A DNA stretch of 64,000 nt from Spirochaetales bacterium (GTDB taxonomy: Bacteria; Spirochaetota; Spirochaetia; DSM-2461), in NCBI GenBank assembly GCA_016936555.1, contig JAFGXR010000020.1:27009-91008 (forward strand). The letters run 5' to 3'. Below, in pieces: positions 42,575 through 55,024 of this stretch. A model generated the notes under the pieces. The model saw only the letters and a list, made by a program, of their open reading frames with translations. It was not told the DNA's origin and ran no database searches. Position numbers and translations under genes: made by a program. The first letter of the stretch is position 1, and each line of letters starts with the position of its first letter.

Positions 42575-42630
42575 GATTCCATTATAGTACAATTTGCTAT
42601 GTAACTTTTCATGAATTATCATTAAATGGT

Positions 42631-44832
42631 ATGGAACTTCCGTCCTTCCTACAGGGAGAACTCTCTTCAATTCTCATGACGGTTCAAACAGCTCTTTTTC
42701 TGATTGATGATGAAAAGGAAGAGATTGTCTTCGCCAATGTAAAATCCGGGCAGTTGCTGGGAATTCCGGAGGAAGACCTTATCGGCCGGAGCTGCAGCGG
42801 TCTGCTCTGTCCCGATCAGGAGGCCTCGCGGGGGGGCTGCGGAAAAGATCGTCCTGTCGATGAAGAGCTTTCCTATGTATATCGTTCCGGTGGAACGGTC
42901 ATACCGGTCGTGAAGTCCGTCCGCTCTCTCGTTTTACGGGAACGCTTGTATTCCCTTGTAACCTGTCACGATATCTCAAAGATCAAAAAGACCTTCACCG
43001 AAACGGAAATACAGATGAAGGATGCCCTGGAGCTTACGGAAAAAGCCAACCGGCTTATGGAAGGGCGAGAGGCGAGAATCCGCGAAATCAAAAAGGAAAT
43101 CAATGATCTGACCACAACTCTGGGGTGGGGGAATGTCTACCGCGATTACAGTGAAGAGGAGCGACAGAGCGACATCGATCTGACAGATCCCGGGGAATTG
43201 AGAAAAAACGCGCTCAGCCTGGCTGAAGACGCGGAGATCGAACGGCTGAAGGCGGTGGAAGCCCATCGGGAACTGATTCTGATCAAACACGCCGTTAACA
43301 GTTCCAACGACGCCATGATCATTACCCGCTCCGACAGCGAGGTCTTTTTCAGGAATATGACTTTTGATCAGCTTTTCGGCTATTCCCCTTCAGAAATCAT
43401 GGCTGCCGGACAGGGAAAACTCTTCCCCTATCCGGGGCTTTATGAAAAGCTGAAGTCTTTTGTCGGGGAGGGGAAAAGCTGGAGCGATACGATTGAAGTT
43501 AAGAAAGCCGACGGTTCTTCTGTCGCTGTGCTGCTCAGGCTATCTCCCATTCACGATGATGAAGAGCAGCTTCTGGGCAGTATCTGGCACTATATCGATA
43601 TAACCACCCAGGTCGAATATCAGAAGCAGATTGAGAAGGATCTGAAGGAAAAACAGGAGTTCCTCCGCAAAGCCGTACTCCTTCAGAACAGCTATATTCA
43701 GAAGACAATCCCCCTTGTCGATTCCTTTAATATCGAAGGCCTTTTTTTTCCCTGCGAAGATCTGGGCGGCGATTTTTTCCGGGTACTCAAAGGGCTTTGC
43801 GACAATAAACTCATCTTTATACTGGGGGACTGCACGGACCACGGTATCCGGGCTTCCATGGATGCCTCCCTTCTGCTCAGCCTGACGGATCCCTATGTCA
43901 ATTACCTTTACAACGGAAACAGAACCGATCTGTTCCTCAATGAGGTCAGCCGCCATTTTGCCCCGAACGCCGATGAAGATCAGTTCCCCACCATGTTTGT
44001 CATGGTAATCGACAACGAAGACGGCATGGTCTACTATTCCAGCGCCAACGCGTCCAATCCGCTTATCTACCGCAAAGGTTCTATTGTGAAGCTGCCCCGA
44101 GCCGAAGGTCTCCATATCGGTTATGAGGATAATCCGCAATACGAACGCAAAAGCTTCCAGCTGGAAGAAGGGGACAGACTGCTCATCTTTTCCGATGCCA
44201 TGACTGAAATCATGGAGAAGGGACATCTTCATTACGATACGGGACCGATCCGGCAGCTATTCGAACACAGCGAGAAAAATCTGGGAGTTCTTTTCAACTA
44301 CATGGTCGATCATCTTCTCGATGAAAAAGAGGGTTTTAACACCAATGATGACGTTACCCTGCTACTTCTCGAATACAAAAAGCCTGCAAAGCTCGATTAT
44401 GAATTTTCCACAGGAAATGAATGGAAAACCATACACGATCAGATTATCGATATCCTGGAAAAGTACGATTACCGGTACAGGGAAATTACCCCGATGGCCA
44501 TAGCTCTCGATGAAATGGTTCTCAACGCCATCGCTCATGGAAACGGAAACGACGAAAGTAAAAAGGTGCGGGTGGCGGGGACTGTCAGTTGCGAATCCAT
44601 GACTTTCCGGGTAAGCGACGAGGGACCGGGATTCGATTACGAGAGGCTCTCCGATCCGGCGGAAGTGCTGGAATTCCTTATGGAAGAGGATAATCCGGAG
44701 GAATACACCCATGGCCGGGGCATCTGGATATCCCGGATTTACCTGGACAGTCTCGAATATTCTGATGGAGGTTCTTCCGTTACACTTTTTCTGGAGAAGA
44801 AATGCCGGCGCGTGCTGATTTCCGGGCAATAA
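42631..44832 (+). CDS. PAS-PAS-SpoIIE phosphatase with RsbW-like domain
   Basis: A 733-residue cytoplasmic signalling protein. A PAS-like domain (about 10-115) has several cysteines (SCSGLLCPDQEASRGGCG). A coiled coil (120-205) follows, then a second PAS (210-330), a short linker helix, and a PP2C/SpoIIE serine phosphatase (about 370-570) with DLGGDFFRVLKG and FILGDCTDHGIRASM metal-binding aspartates. Last is a GHKL anti-sigma-type kinase (590-725), with LDEMVLNAIAHGNGND and SDEGPGFDYERL. Phosphatase and kinase of a partner switch in one chain is notable. The start lacks a Shine-Dalgarno; TTGCTA-N18-TATCAT precedes it. Confidence 0.85.
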   Translation: MELPSFLQGELSSILMTVQTALFLIDDEKEEIVFANVKSGQLLGIPEEDLIGRSCSGLLCPDQEASRGGCGKDRPVDEELSYVYRSGGTVIPVVKSVRSLVLRERLYSLVTCHDISKIKKTFTETEIQMKDALELTEKANRLMEGREARIREIKKEINDLTTTLGWGNVYRDYSEEERQSDIDLTDPGELRKNALSLAEDAEIERLKAVEAHRELILIKHAVNSSNDAMIITRSDSEVFFRNMTFDQLFGYSPSEIMAAGQGKLFPYPGLYEKLKSFVGEGKSWSDTIEVKKADGSSVAVLLRLSPIHDDEEQLLGSIWHYIDITTQVEYQKQIEKDLKEKQEFLRKAVLLQNSYIQKTIPLVDSFNIEGLFFPCEDLGGDFFRVLKGLCDNKLIFILGDCTDHGIRASMDASLLLSLTDPYVNYLYNGNRTDLFLNEVSRHFAPNADEDQFPTMFVMVIDNEDGMVYYSSANASNPLIYRKGSIVKLPRAEGLHIGYEDNPQYERKSFQLEEGDRLLIFSDAMTEIMEKGHLHYDTGPIRQLFEHSEKNLGVLFNYMVDHLLDEKEGFNTNDDVTLLLLEYKKPAKLDYEFSTGNEWKTIHDQIIDILEKYDYRYREITPMAIALDEMVLNAIAHGNGNDESKKVRVAGTVSCESMTFRVSDEGPGFDYERLSDPAEVLEFLMEEDNPEEYTHGRGIWISRIYLDSLEYSDGGSSVTLFLEKKCRRVLISGQ

Positions 44833-44873
44833 TAAATTTGATTTTCCCGATTCCCTTCATTTATACTTAACTA

Positions 44874-44894
44874 TGTTACACTAAGTTTGTAACA
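44874..44894. promoter_or_regulatory. Inverted repeat upstream of chemoreceptor gene
   Basis: TGTTAC and GTAACA are separated by nine bases, about 105 bp before the chemoreceptor ATG in a 166-bp gap. It could be an operator or a small hairpin. No matching regulator is apparent. Confidence 0.3.
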
Positions 44895-44998
44895 ATAGTG
44901 GAGATTTTCTGCATTAATGAACGCGACGGTTCTCATCGAGTTCAATCATTTCTTTTCATTTTTATTCCATGTGAAAAACCATTACCGGAGGTCTCTTT

Positions 44999-47134
44999 AT
45001 GGCTGAATCGGCTTTCTCTGTTAAAAGTGTCGGCGGGAAAATGACTTTTGCATTCGTTCTTCTCGCTCTCATTATTTCTTTCTCCCTGGCTGCTATCTCC
45101 TATATGAGCGGTTCAAATTCCATACGGGCCGAAGCGACCGATAAGCTGGCGGCTGTATCGGAATTGAAAACCCAGAAAGTCGAGGAATTCCTTGAGATGA
45201 GGTACAGCGAAGCCCATGTCATGACTGGTCTGGATAATCTGAAGTTCAATATCGACGGGATGATTGCCGATGCAGAAAATTCCCCGATCGATCCCCGCCT
45301 CACAGTGGAAGAGAAGAGGAGGCAGCTGGAACAGCTTTCAGAGAACTACAGACTTGTAAAACAATACCTGCTGAAAAACAACAAGGAACTGAATGTCTAT
45401 GCGGAAATCAAACTCGTCGCGGCCTGGGATATACAAAATTCCGATGGCGCCGTGCTTTTCAAAGCCGGTGATCAGCTTATCAGTTCGGGTAATTATGCGG
45501 GCAATACAGCTTCGCGGACCATGTACAGCGGAGCCATGGAGCTTATGGAGCTGAAGGATAAAGGGGTGACCGCCGAGGAAACCGGTTGTCCCTTCCTTTA
45601 TTGTTCCTCTTTTGAACACTGCAGCGAGCTCAATCACTCCTCCATCCATATGTCCCACGGGATCGGAAGGTACGGGTTGTCCATGGCCCGGCTTACCGGC
45701 GCCTCCCCTGTGAAGGAGAGGTTTTCCTCAATACTAATCTACGATATCGATACGATCAGAATTGAAACTCTCCTCAATGACGCCACGGGGATGGGAGATT
45801 CGGGCCTCTCTTATCTGGTTCAGCTTATAGACGGGGATTACCTTGTTCTGACCACCGATAGACTGGGACATCTGACAGCCCTGGAGACAACGGTCAATAA
45901 TTCGGAGGGCATCCCGCCCCATATGAACCGGAATGAACAGGAACGCGGATCGGGGTTCTGCATTACAAACGAATATTTAAACGATAAGGGTATCAAAGTC
46001 CTGGCCCACAATCATATACTGGAGATCGGGGATTACGATGTGGCCCTTATTACGGAGATGGATTCCGATGAAGTTTTTCACTCAACGGTCGTCCTTCTGA
46101 GGATCATCGCCATCGTAGCCGTCATTATACTGATCATTGCCATAACAGTTTCTCTCCTGTTCAGCCGGTCCCTTTCCAATCCCATCAAATACGTCTCGGA
46201 GATTATGGCGGTTCTGGCTACGGGAGACCTCACCATCGATGTGGATCAAAAGGTCCGGCTGCGGAGCGATGAAATCGGAGATATGACCCGCAAGGTCAGC
46301 GATCTGGTCGAGAAGCTTCAGTCGACGGTCAGCGTTGTTCTTTCGGGATCGGAGCAGATCGCCACCGCCAGCGAGCAACTGGCCGAGGGGAATCAGGACC
46401 TCTCCAACAGGACGGAGCAGCAGGCCACGGCGCTCGAAGAGACATCCTCGGCCATCGAGGAGATGATCTCCTCCATCCGGTCCAATGCCGACAATACCTC
46501 ATCGGCGGAAAACCTGGCAAAAGAAGCCCTGCGCAAAACAGCAGAAGGAACGGAGGCCGTCAATTCGATGATTACTGCCATGGATGATATCAACACATCG
46601 AGCCTGACCATTGCCGACACCATTGATATTATAACCAATATCGCCTTCCAGACAAATCTGCTGGCTCTCAATGCCTCCATTGAAGCAGCCAGGGCCGGGG
46701 AGGACGGCAAGGGCTTTGCCGTTGTGGCTGTGGAGGTGAGGAAACTGGCCCAGCGTTCCGATAAAGCGTCTACCGAAATAGCGAAAATTATCAAAATCAG
46801 CTGCGATAAAGTGGTCGAAGGAGTGGGAATCGCCCGGAAAGCCGGGGCGACTCTTATCGAAATCGATAAAGCTGTAAAGAAATTAAGCGCACTGGTCGGA
46901 GAAGTCTCTGCCGCATCGCAGGAGCAATTATCCAGCGCCGACGAGATCGATAAAACCATTACAAGCCTCGATGAAAATACCCAGAAGAATGCCGCTCTCG
47001 TAGAAGAGGCCGCTTCCTCCACGGAAGAACTCTCCTCCCAGGCACAGGAGCTGAACAGCAATATCAATTTCTTCAGGATCAGAAAGGAGGGGCGGACCAT
47101 GATCGCTGCGCCGTCAGGCTTTGAGGATTTTTGA
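44999..47134 (+). CDS. Methyl-accepting chemotaxis protein
   Basis: A 711-residue chemoreceptor. A first membrane segment (about 15-37), a periplasmic ligand region of about 320 residues, a second membrane segment (about 363-388, [19 protein letters not shown]), a HAMP domain and a cytoplasmic signalling coiled coil follow in order. The signalling tip is [20 protein letters not shown]. The periplasmic region has a cysteine group ([12 protein letters not shown]) with nearby histidines ([15 protein letters not shown]), which could bind metal or heme. A GGAGG site precedes the ATG. No CheA or CheY lies in the window, so it feeds a chemotaxis core encoded elsewhere. Confidence 0.92.
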   Translation: MAESAFSVKSVGGKMTFAFVLLALIISFSLAAISYMSGSNSIRAEATDKLAAVSELKTQKVEEFLEMRYSEAHVMTGLDNLKFNIDGMIADAENSPIDPRLTVEEKRRQLEQLSENYRLVKQYLLKNNKELNVYAEIKLVAAWDIQNSDGAVLFKAGDQLISSGNYAGNTASRTMYSGAMELMELKDKGVTAEETGCPFLYCSSFEHCSELNHSSIHMSHGIGRYGLSMARLTGASPVKERFSSILIYDIDTIRIETLLNDATGMGDSGLSYLVQLIDGDYLVLTTDRLGHLTALETTVNNSEGIPPHMNRNEQERGSGFCITNEYLNDKGIKVLAHNHILEIGDYDVALITEMDSDEVFHSTVVLLRIIAIVAVIILIIAITVSLLFSRSLSNPIKYVSEIMAVLATGDLTIDVDQKVRLRSDEIGDMTRKVSDLVEKLQSTVSVVLSGSEQIATASEQLAEGNQDLSNRTEQQATALEETSSAIEEMISSIRSNADNTSSAENLAKEALRKTAEGTEAVNSMITAMDDINTSSLTIADTIDIITNIAFQTNLLALNASIEAARAGEDGKGFAVVAVEVRKLAQRSDKASTEIAKIIKISCDKVVEGVGIARKAGATLIEIDKAVKKLSALVGEVSAASQEQLSSADEIDKTITSLDENTQKNAALVEEAASSTEELSSQAQELNSNINFFRIRKEGRTMIAAPSGFEDF

Positions 47135-47175
47135 CTAATCGAACCGGGCGGAGATTCCCTTATCCCGGAGTTTAT

Positions 47176-48382
47176 TCAGGGAGATAAACAGGGGAGCCTG
47201 AATTCAATAACGGTTCCCTTGCCCGGCTCGCTGTATTTTACTTTGATTTGGCCTTTGTGTTCTTCGATAATGGAGTAAACTCCCGTCAGGCCGAATCCCA
47301 AACCGGTTCTGTAGCCTTTCGTGGTAAAGAAGGGCTCGAAGATTCTTCTCGCCGTCTCCCTGTTCATTCCCTCTCCCGTATCTTTTATTACCACGGTAGC
47401 CCAATTGCCGTCTCTGTGGGCAGAAACGGACAGAATCCCCTTACGGGAAATCGATTGTTTCGCATTTTCCACAAGCTGCTGGACAACTCTCTTCAAATCC
47501 CCTTTGTGTCCCGAAACCAGAAGCCCTTTTTCAATGCGGAATTCCGTCTGTATGTTTTTGAAACTCATTTTATCCAGGGATTCTGAAATCGATTCCAGAA
47601 GCTCCGACAGATCAATTTCGGTCTTCTCGCTTTCGCCATTAAAGCTCCGGGACAGTTTCTGAAGCTCTCTTATCCGGTCTGTCATTTCTGAAGCCAGAGT
47701 CTGCATCGAATCGAAATAACCGTTTTCAAAATCTTTCAACAGACCTTTCCTGACTTTCATGGCCGCCAGCTCGATATAATTCATGATACCCTGAAGGGAG
47801 TTGCTGAGATCGTGAGAGGCGTTTCCGGCAAAATCGATAACGGCCGCCATGCGCTGATTCGCAATAAGCGCTTCTTCAGCCTGCTTCAGAGGGCTTATAT
47901 CGCTGACGGCAAAGCGTCTGGTTCCCCCTTCCTCCCGGAAAAAACTGAGATGCCCATAGAAAAAGGAATCGCCTGAGTTTCTCATTCTCAGAGACAGGGA
48001 TTGGATTTCCGATGAGCTCTTATCGAGAAGATAGAACGAATCCTGATCCTCGGGGTGTATTAAATCCGTTATGTTCCTGTTGATAAAGCCGCTGTAATCT
48101 AGCCCGAACATGCGGCCCGCCGTGTGATTTATATCGATTATGACTCCCTTTTCATCGGTTACAAGATAAGCTACGGGGGCGGAATTAAAAAGATCCCTGT
48201 AACGGCTGTTCGACTTTTCCAGTTCCTGCTGGGATTCCCGAAGCTGGATATTCTGCTGTTCCAGTTCGATCTGGTGTATGCTCAATTCTTCGAGAAGGGA
48301 GGTCATATCTTTAATGTTCGAAGGATAGGGATTCGGGCTTTCTCTCCGGTATATTTCTTCGGCGCGGCGGCGAAGATCTCTT

Positions 48383-48390
<8 letters not shown>
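47176..48390 (-). CDS. PAS-domain histidine kinase
   Basis: A 404-residue soluble kinase. An N-terminal helical segment and coiled coil (about 25-65) lead to one PAS domain (65-175; SAPVAYLVTDEKGVIIDINH). The dimerisation helix has the unusual H box AGNASHDLSNSLQGIMNY. The ATPase domain contains [41 protein letters not shown] and ends PCLSP. I place the start at the ATG 48390, which has AAGGAAG nine bases upstream; a TTG at 48423 is the alternative. It overlaps the end of the CheB-CheR gene, so its PAS may take up signals linked to that protein. Confidence 0.88.
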
Positions 48391-51307
<2,917 letters not shown>

Positions 51308-51438
51308 TAGTCATTCCTATCTGATAGGGGCTCCTGCTCGGCGCTTGCTTCTTCTTTCATCCCGCCTCTCAGGAGAAGGGCTGTGGCAGCCCTTTCCATT
51401 TCTCATATATTATATTATCAGATAGATAAACTATAAAA

Positions 51439-51951
51439 TCAAATCCTGTCGATCACGGCCTTCTCATCGGAAGAGAGTATTTTCGCCAGATCTATAATGA
51501 TAATCATCCTGTTGCCGATCCGGCCTATTTTTTCGATATACCGGGTATCGACGGCCGAGGAAAACTCCGGCGTCTCGCTCAGGTCCGAAGGGGTGATGCT
51601 CAAAACATCGGACACCGTATCGACGATGAAGCCCACGGTCCGGTTGTTCTCCTCGCTTGTCTGGGCAATGATCACGATGGTGTTGCTGTTGATTTCCTCC
51701 TGTGCCATATTAAATTTCCCCCTCAGGTTGTAAAGGGGGATCACATTGCCCCGGAGGTTGATGATTCCCGGAATATAGTCGGGCAGCCCCGCCACTTTGG
51801 TCAGTTTCGGCATGGAGGTGATTTCCTGTACCGACAGTATGGGCATTCCGTACTCTTCTTCCCCGACGGAAAAAACGACGAACTGATTGGATATATCCAC
51901 ATTGAGCTGGGAGACGAGCATGTCCTCTTCTTCATCGATAATATCACTCAT
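51439..51951 (-). CDS. cheW: Chemotaxis coupling protein CheW
   Basis: A 170-residue CheW-type SH3-like protein that links receptors to CheA. Seen: QFVVFSVGEEEYGMPILSVQ, EITSMPKLTKVAGLPDYIPG and IINLRGNVIPLYNLRGKF, the conserved core, then VGFIVDTVSDVLSITPSDL. An acidic N-terminal tail (DIIDEEEDM) precedes it. It lies 15 bp downstream of a chemoreceptor gene on the same strand, so receptor and coupler are made together. A 131-bp gap then precedes the CheB-CheR gene. Confidence 0.93.
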   Translation of the reverse strand: MSDIIDEEEDMLVSQLNVDISNQFVVFSVGEEEYGMPILSVQEITSMPKLTKVAGLPDYIPGIINLRGNVIPLYNLRGKFNMAQEEINSNTIVIIAQTSEENNRTVGFIVDTVSDVLSITPSDLSETPEFSSAVDTRYIEKIGRIGNRMIIIIDLAKILSSDEKAVIDRI

Positions 51952-51966
51952 AACAGGGACCTCCTC

Positions 51967-54060
51967 TTAAAATTCTGCGAAATCCGATTCATCGGAAAGG
52001 GCGGAAAACGCCTCATAGGTATCGCCGCCTCCTTTGGACGCGCTTTCTTTGGGAGGAGCAACGGTAATTCCCGTCGATTTCGGTTTCGCCGCCGGAACGG
52101 CGCTTTTATGTTCGAGCTGTCTGACCGGCCGGTTCGCCCCTTTTTTTACTTTGAAGAACTTCATATTGCTGTTGAGCTCTTCGGCCTGGGAAGACAACTC
52201 TTCGGTCGATGAAGCCGCTTCTTCCACCAGCGCGGCATTCTTCTGTGTGTTCTCGTCGAGAGAGGAGAGGGTCTTGTCGATCTGGTCGACACTGGACATC
52301 TGCTCCTGCGATGCCGCGGAGATTTCCCCTACCAGAGCGGTGACTTTTTTCACCGACTCGTTGATTTCGTTCAGCATGGCTCCCGCCTGATTGGCGATTT
52401 CCACGCCGTCGCTGACTTTTTTATTGCTCGTTTTTATAATCGATGCGATTTCCGAGGCGGCTTTGTCGGAGCGCTTGGCCAGTTTCCGCACTTCCACGGC
52501 CACGACGGCAAACCCCTTGCCCTGTTCTCCCGCCCGGGCCGCTTCGATCGAGGCATTGAGCGCCAGAAGATTGGTCTGGAAGGCGATGTTGTTGATGACT
52601 TCGATGATATCGGCGATCTTGTTGCTGAAAATGCTGATTTCATCCATGGATGTGATCATCGTGCTGACGGCTTCGCTTCCCTTCTCTGTCTTGGCCAGAG
52701 CTTCCCGGGCCAGCTTGTCGGCGGTCGTCGTATTGTCTCCGTTGGATCGGATGGATGAGTTCATCTCTTCAATAGCCGATGAGGTTTCTTCGAGGGCCGT
52801 GGCCTGCTGCTCCGTTCTGTTCGACAGATCCTGGTTCCCTTCGGCAAGCTGAATGCTGGCGGAGGTGATCTGTTCGGAGCCCGCCACGACGACACTGACG
52901 ATCTCGGCCAGTTTGTCCCGCATTTCCCGCAGGGCTTCGGCCAGGACGCCCAGCTCGTCCTTCTGATAGACGTTGAGGTCCGAAGTCAGGTCCCCCTGGG
53001 CCAGTTCCCTGGCGAAATCGACGCCGAGGAAAAGAGCCGAGGTAATAAGCTTCGTGAGGAAAACCGCAACGACCAGTCCGATAACCAGGGATATGATAAG
53101 CCCTACGACGATCATAATTACCGAAGCCTGTATTTTGTTAACCGCTTCATCGGCGATGGCCTGGGTCGTCGTGATTCCCGCCATGGCGACATTCTGCGCC
53201 GCTGTCAGAACTTTATCGGCGGCTCCTTCCCGTTGCGACGCCAGTTCGGAGAGATTGGCGTATCCCTCGATAATGGAGCGCATGGCCTCTCCGTAGGTGT
53301 TCCCGGTCCGTTCTATTTCATTGAGCTGTTTGATATTGGCGTCCTGTAAAGTCACTCTCCTGATATCGGAAAGTATGGCCGAGACGGCGGAGAAGTCCTC
53401 AAGGGCATCCTCCATCGAGGCCGGTTCGTTGAGAAGCTGTCCCTTGAAGTTGGCGATTCTCAAAGCATTCCCCAGATCTATGATATTGTTGATCATGGTG
53501 ATCTTGCTCAGGCGCTCCAGAAGTTTTCCGCTGCTCTCACCGTTCCTGATCTCTCTGTCCATGGCAGTATTCTGGCTTTCCAGATAGGCGTTGCAGTTGT
53601 CCATGAAAGTCCTGGCCGAGTTATCGGCGACCGTCCTGTACCCCTCGATGGCGGTTATTTCCGATTTCGTATCGTCGGCCAGAGAGGCGTAAACGCCGAC
53701 TTCTGTTATAGCCTGATCGGTCCCTTCTTTCAGCTGTACAAGATCGGAATAAGTCTCTGCATGATTTTTGGCTTTATTCAGGTTTTCTTTCACATCCTGC
53801 AGATTCTGTTCCGCGTCAGCCAGATATTTTGTATCGAAATTGAGAGAGTAGCCCCTCATGGCGTACATGGTCAGCAATGATGATCTTTCCACATCATTGG
53901 CTATACCCACTTCCGGGACATATTCGTCTTTAAGACGGGTCGATTCTTTCTGTATCATAACCATATTGTAAATGGACAGGCCGCCGACGATGCCGACCAG
54001 AACGATGATAATGCCGAAGCCCAGACCCATTTTCAGACCCAGTTTCATGTCTTTAAACAT
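51967..54060 (-). CDS. Methyl-accepting chemotaxis protein
   Basis: A 697-residue chemoreceptor. Membrane segment one is about residues 10-32, the second is about 310-340 ([20 protein letters not shown]), with a largely helical periplasmic domain between (four-helix bundle type). A HAMP region and the cytoplasmic coiled coil follow, with tip [20 protein letters not shown]. The signalling part is nearly identical in style to the receptor at 44999-47134, but the sensor domain is different. The C-terminal tail is Lys/Ser/Pro-rich and ends DESDFAEF. It leads an operon with cheW. Confidence 0.93.
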   Translation of the reverse strand: MFKDMKLGLKMGLGFGIIIVLVGIVGGLSIYNMVMIQKESTRLKDEYVPEVGIANDVERSSLLTMYAMRGYSLNFDTKYLADAEQNLQDVKENLNKAKNHAETYSDLVQLKEGTDQAITEVGVYASLADDTKSEITAIEGYRTVADNSARTFMDNCNAYLESQNTAMDREIRNGESSGKLLERLSKITMINNIIDLGNALRIANFKGQLLNEPASMEDALEDFSAVSAILSDIRRVTLQDANIKQLNEIERTGNTYGEAMRSIIEGYANLSELASQREGAADKVLTAAQNVAMAGITTTQAIADEAVNKIQASVIMIVVGLIISLVIGLVVAVFLTKLITSALFLGVDFARELAQGDLTSDLNVYQKDELGVLAEALREMRDKLAEIVSVVVAGSEQITSASIQLAEGNQDLSNRTEQQATALEETSSAIEEMNSSIRSNGDNTTTADKLAREALAKTEKGSEAVSTMITSMDEISIFSNKIADIIEVINNIAFQTNLLALNASIEAARAGEQGKGFAVVAVEVRKLAKRSDKAASEIASIIKTSNKKVSDGVEIANQAGAMLNEINESVKKVTALVGEISAASQEQMSSVDQIDKTLSSLDENTQKNAALVEEAASSTEELSSQAEELNSNMKFFKVKKGANRPVRQLEHKSAVPAAKPKSTGITVAPPKESASKGGGDTYEAFSALSDESDFAEF

Positions 54061-54195
54061 TTCTCTCTCCTTGGAATACTCAACAATATTGCCTTTATTT
54101 ATAAGTATGGAATCTTGAAATAAGGGCTACAAGGTTCGATACTATTGTTATATCGTGTATGAATTGAGTATTGAAAATACACAGCAGGTTGTATT

Positions 54196-54993
54196 ATGGA
54201 GCTGAATCTCTCTGAACAGCTGAGAGAGAGAAAAAAAGAACTGAACTGTCTTTATCATTTTGCCGTCCTGGTTGAACAGAGCGGTTCCGATATTCCCGCC
54301 ATTATGCAGGGGCTGACGGAAATCCTGGTGGAAGCGCTCTTCTGCCCGGAGAAGTCCTCGGTTCAGATTGATATGCTGGGACGGTCCTATTTTTCAAAAG
54401 ATTTTAAGCGTTCAGAAAATTATTTCCGTCAGAAAATTGAAACCGACGGCCGGTCCCAGGGAGACATAAGGGCTTATATAAAAGGGTGCTATTCTTCTTC
54501 TCCCTTTATCCGGGAGGAATACGATCTCATAAATTATCTGGCGGAAAGAACGGGACGGGTCGTACAGAGAATCGAAAATGAAAGAGAGCTGGAGAAAAAA
54601 AATCTGGCTCTTTCGGAAATCCTCGACCACATTCAGGACAAACAGAAGGTGAGGGATGAAAATATAAAAGCCAATCTGGAAATGGTCGTCTTTCCCCTGA
54701 TAGGAAAGATGAAGAGCCATTTCCCTGATAACACCTACATTTCATTTCTGGAGAGAGCCATTGACGATGTGTTTTCCTCTTTCGGAATTTCGCTTCAGCA
54801 GGAGACGCGCGCTCTCTCTTCCCGTGAAATGGAAATCTGCAACTACATCAAGAACGGACTGAGTTCCGAGGAAATTGCCGATATCCTGGCCATTTCCGTA
54901 AAAACCGTAAACAAACACAGATTCCATATCCGTCAGAAACTGGGAATCATCGGTGAACAGATTAATCTGGCGTCCTATCTCCGCCGTCTTTAA
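54196..54993 (+). CDS. LuxR-type regulator with GAF-like sensor
   Basis: A 265-residue regulator. The N-terminal 130 residues resemble a GAF-type sensor (LNCLYHFAVLVEQSGSDIPA, FCPEKSSVQIDMLG) as found in some kinases; a coiled coil covers about 133-165. The C-terminal LuxR helix-turn-helix is clear: LSSREMEICNYIKNGLSSEE, IADILAISVKTVNKHRFHIR. It stands alone between two minus-strand blocks. The sensor part shares style with the GAF of the kinase at 55025-57112, so the two may belong to one signalling network. Confidence 0.85.
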   Translation: MELNLSEQLRERKKELNCLYHFAVLVEQSGSDIPAIMQGLTEILVEALFCPEKSSVQIDMLGRSYFSKDFKRSENYFRQKIETDGRSQGDIRAYIKGCYSSSPFIREEYDLINYLAERTGRVVQRIENERELEKKNLALSEILDHIQDKQKVRDENIKANLEMVVFPLIGKMKSHFPDNTYISFLERAIDDVFSSFGISLQQETRALSSREMEICNYIKNGLSSEEIADILAISVKTVNKHRFHIRQKLGIIGEQINLASYLRRL

Positions 54994-55024
54994 TTTCCCC
55001 GGACAGCATAACGAAGCTTAAAAG

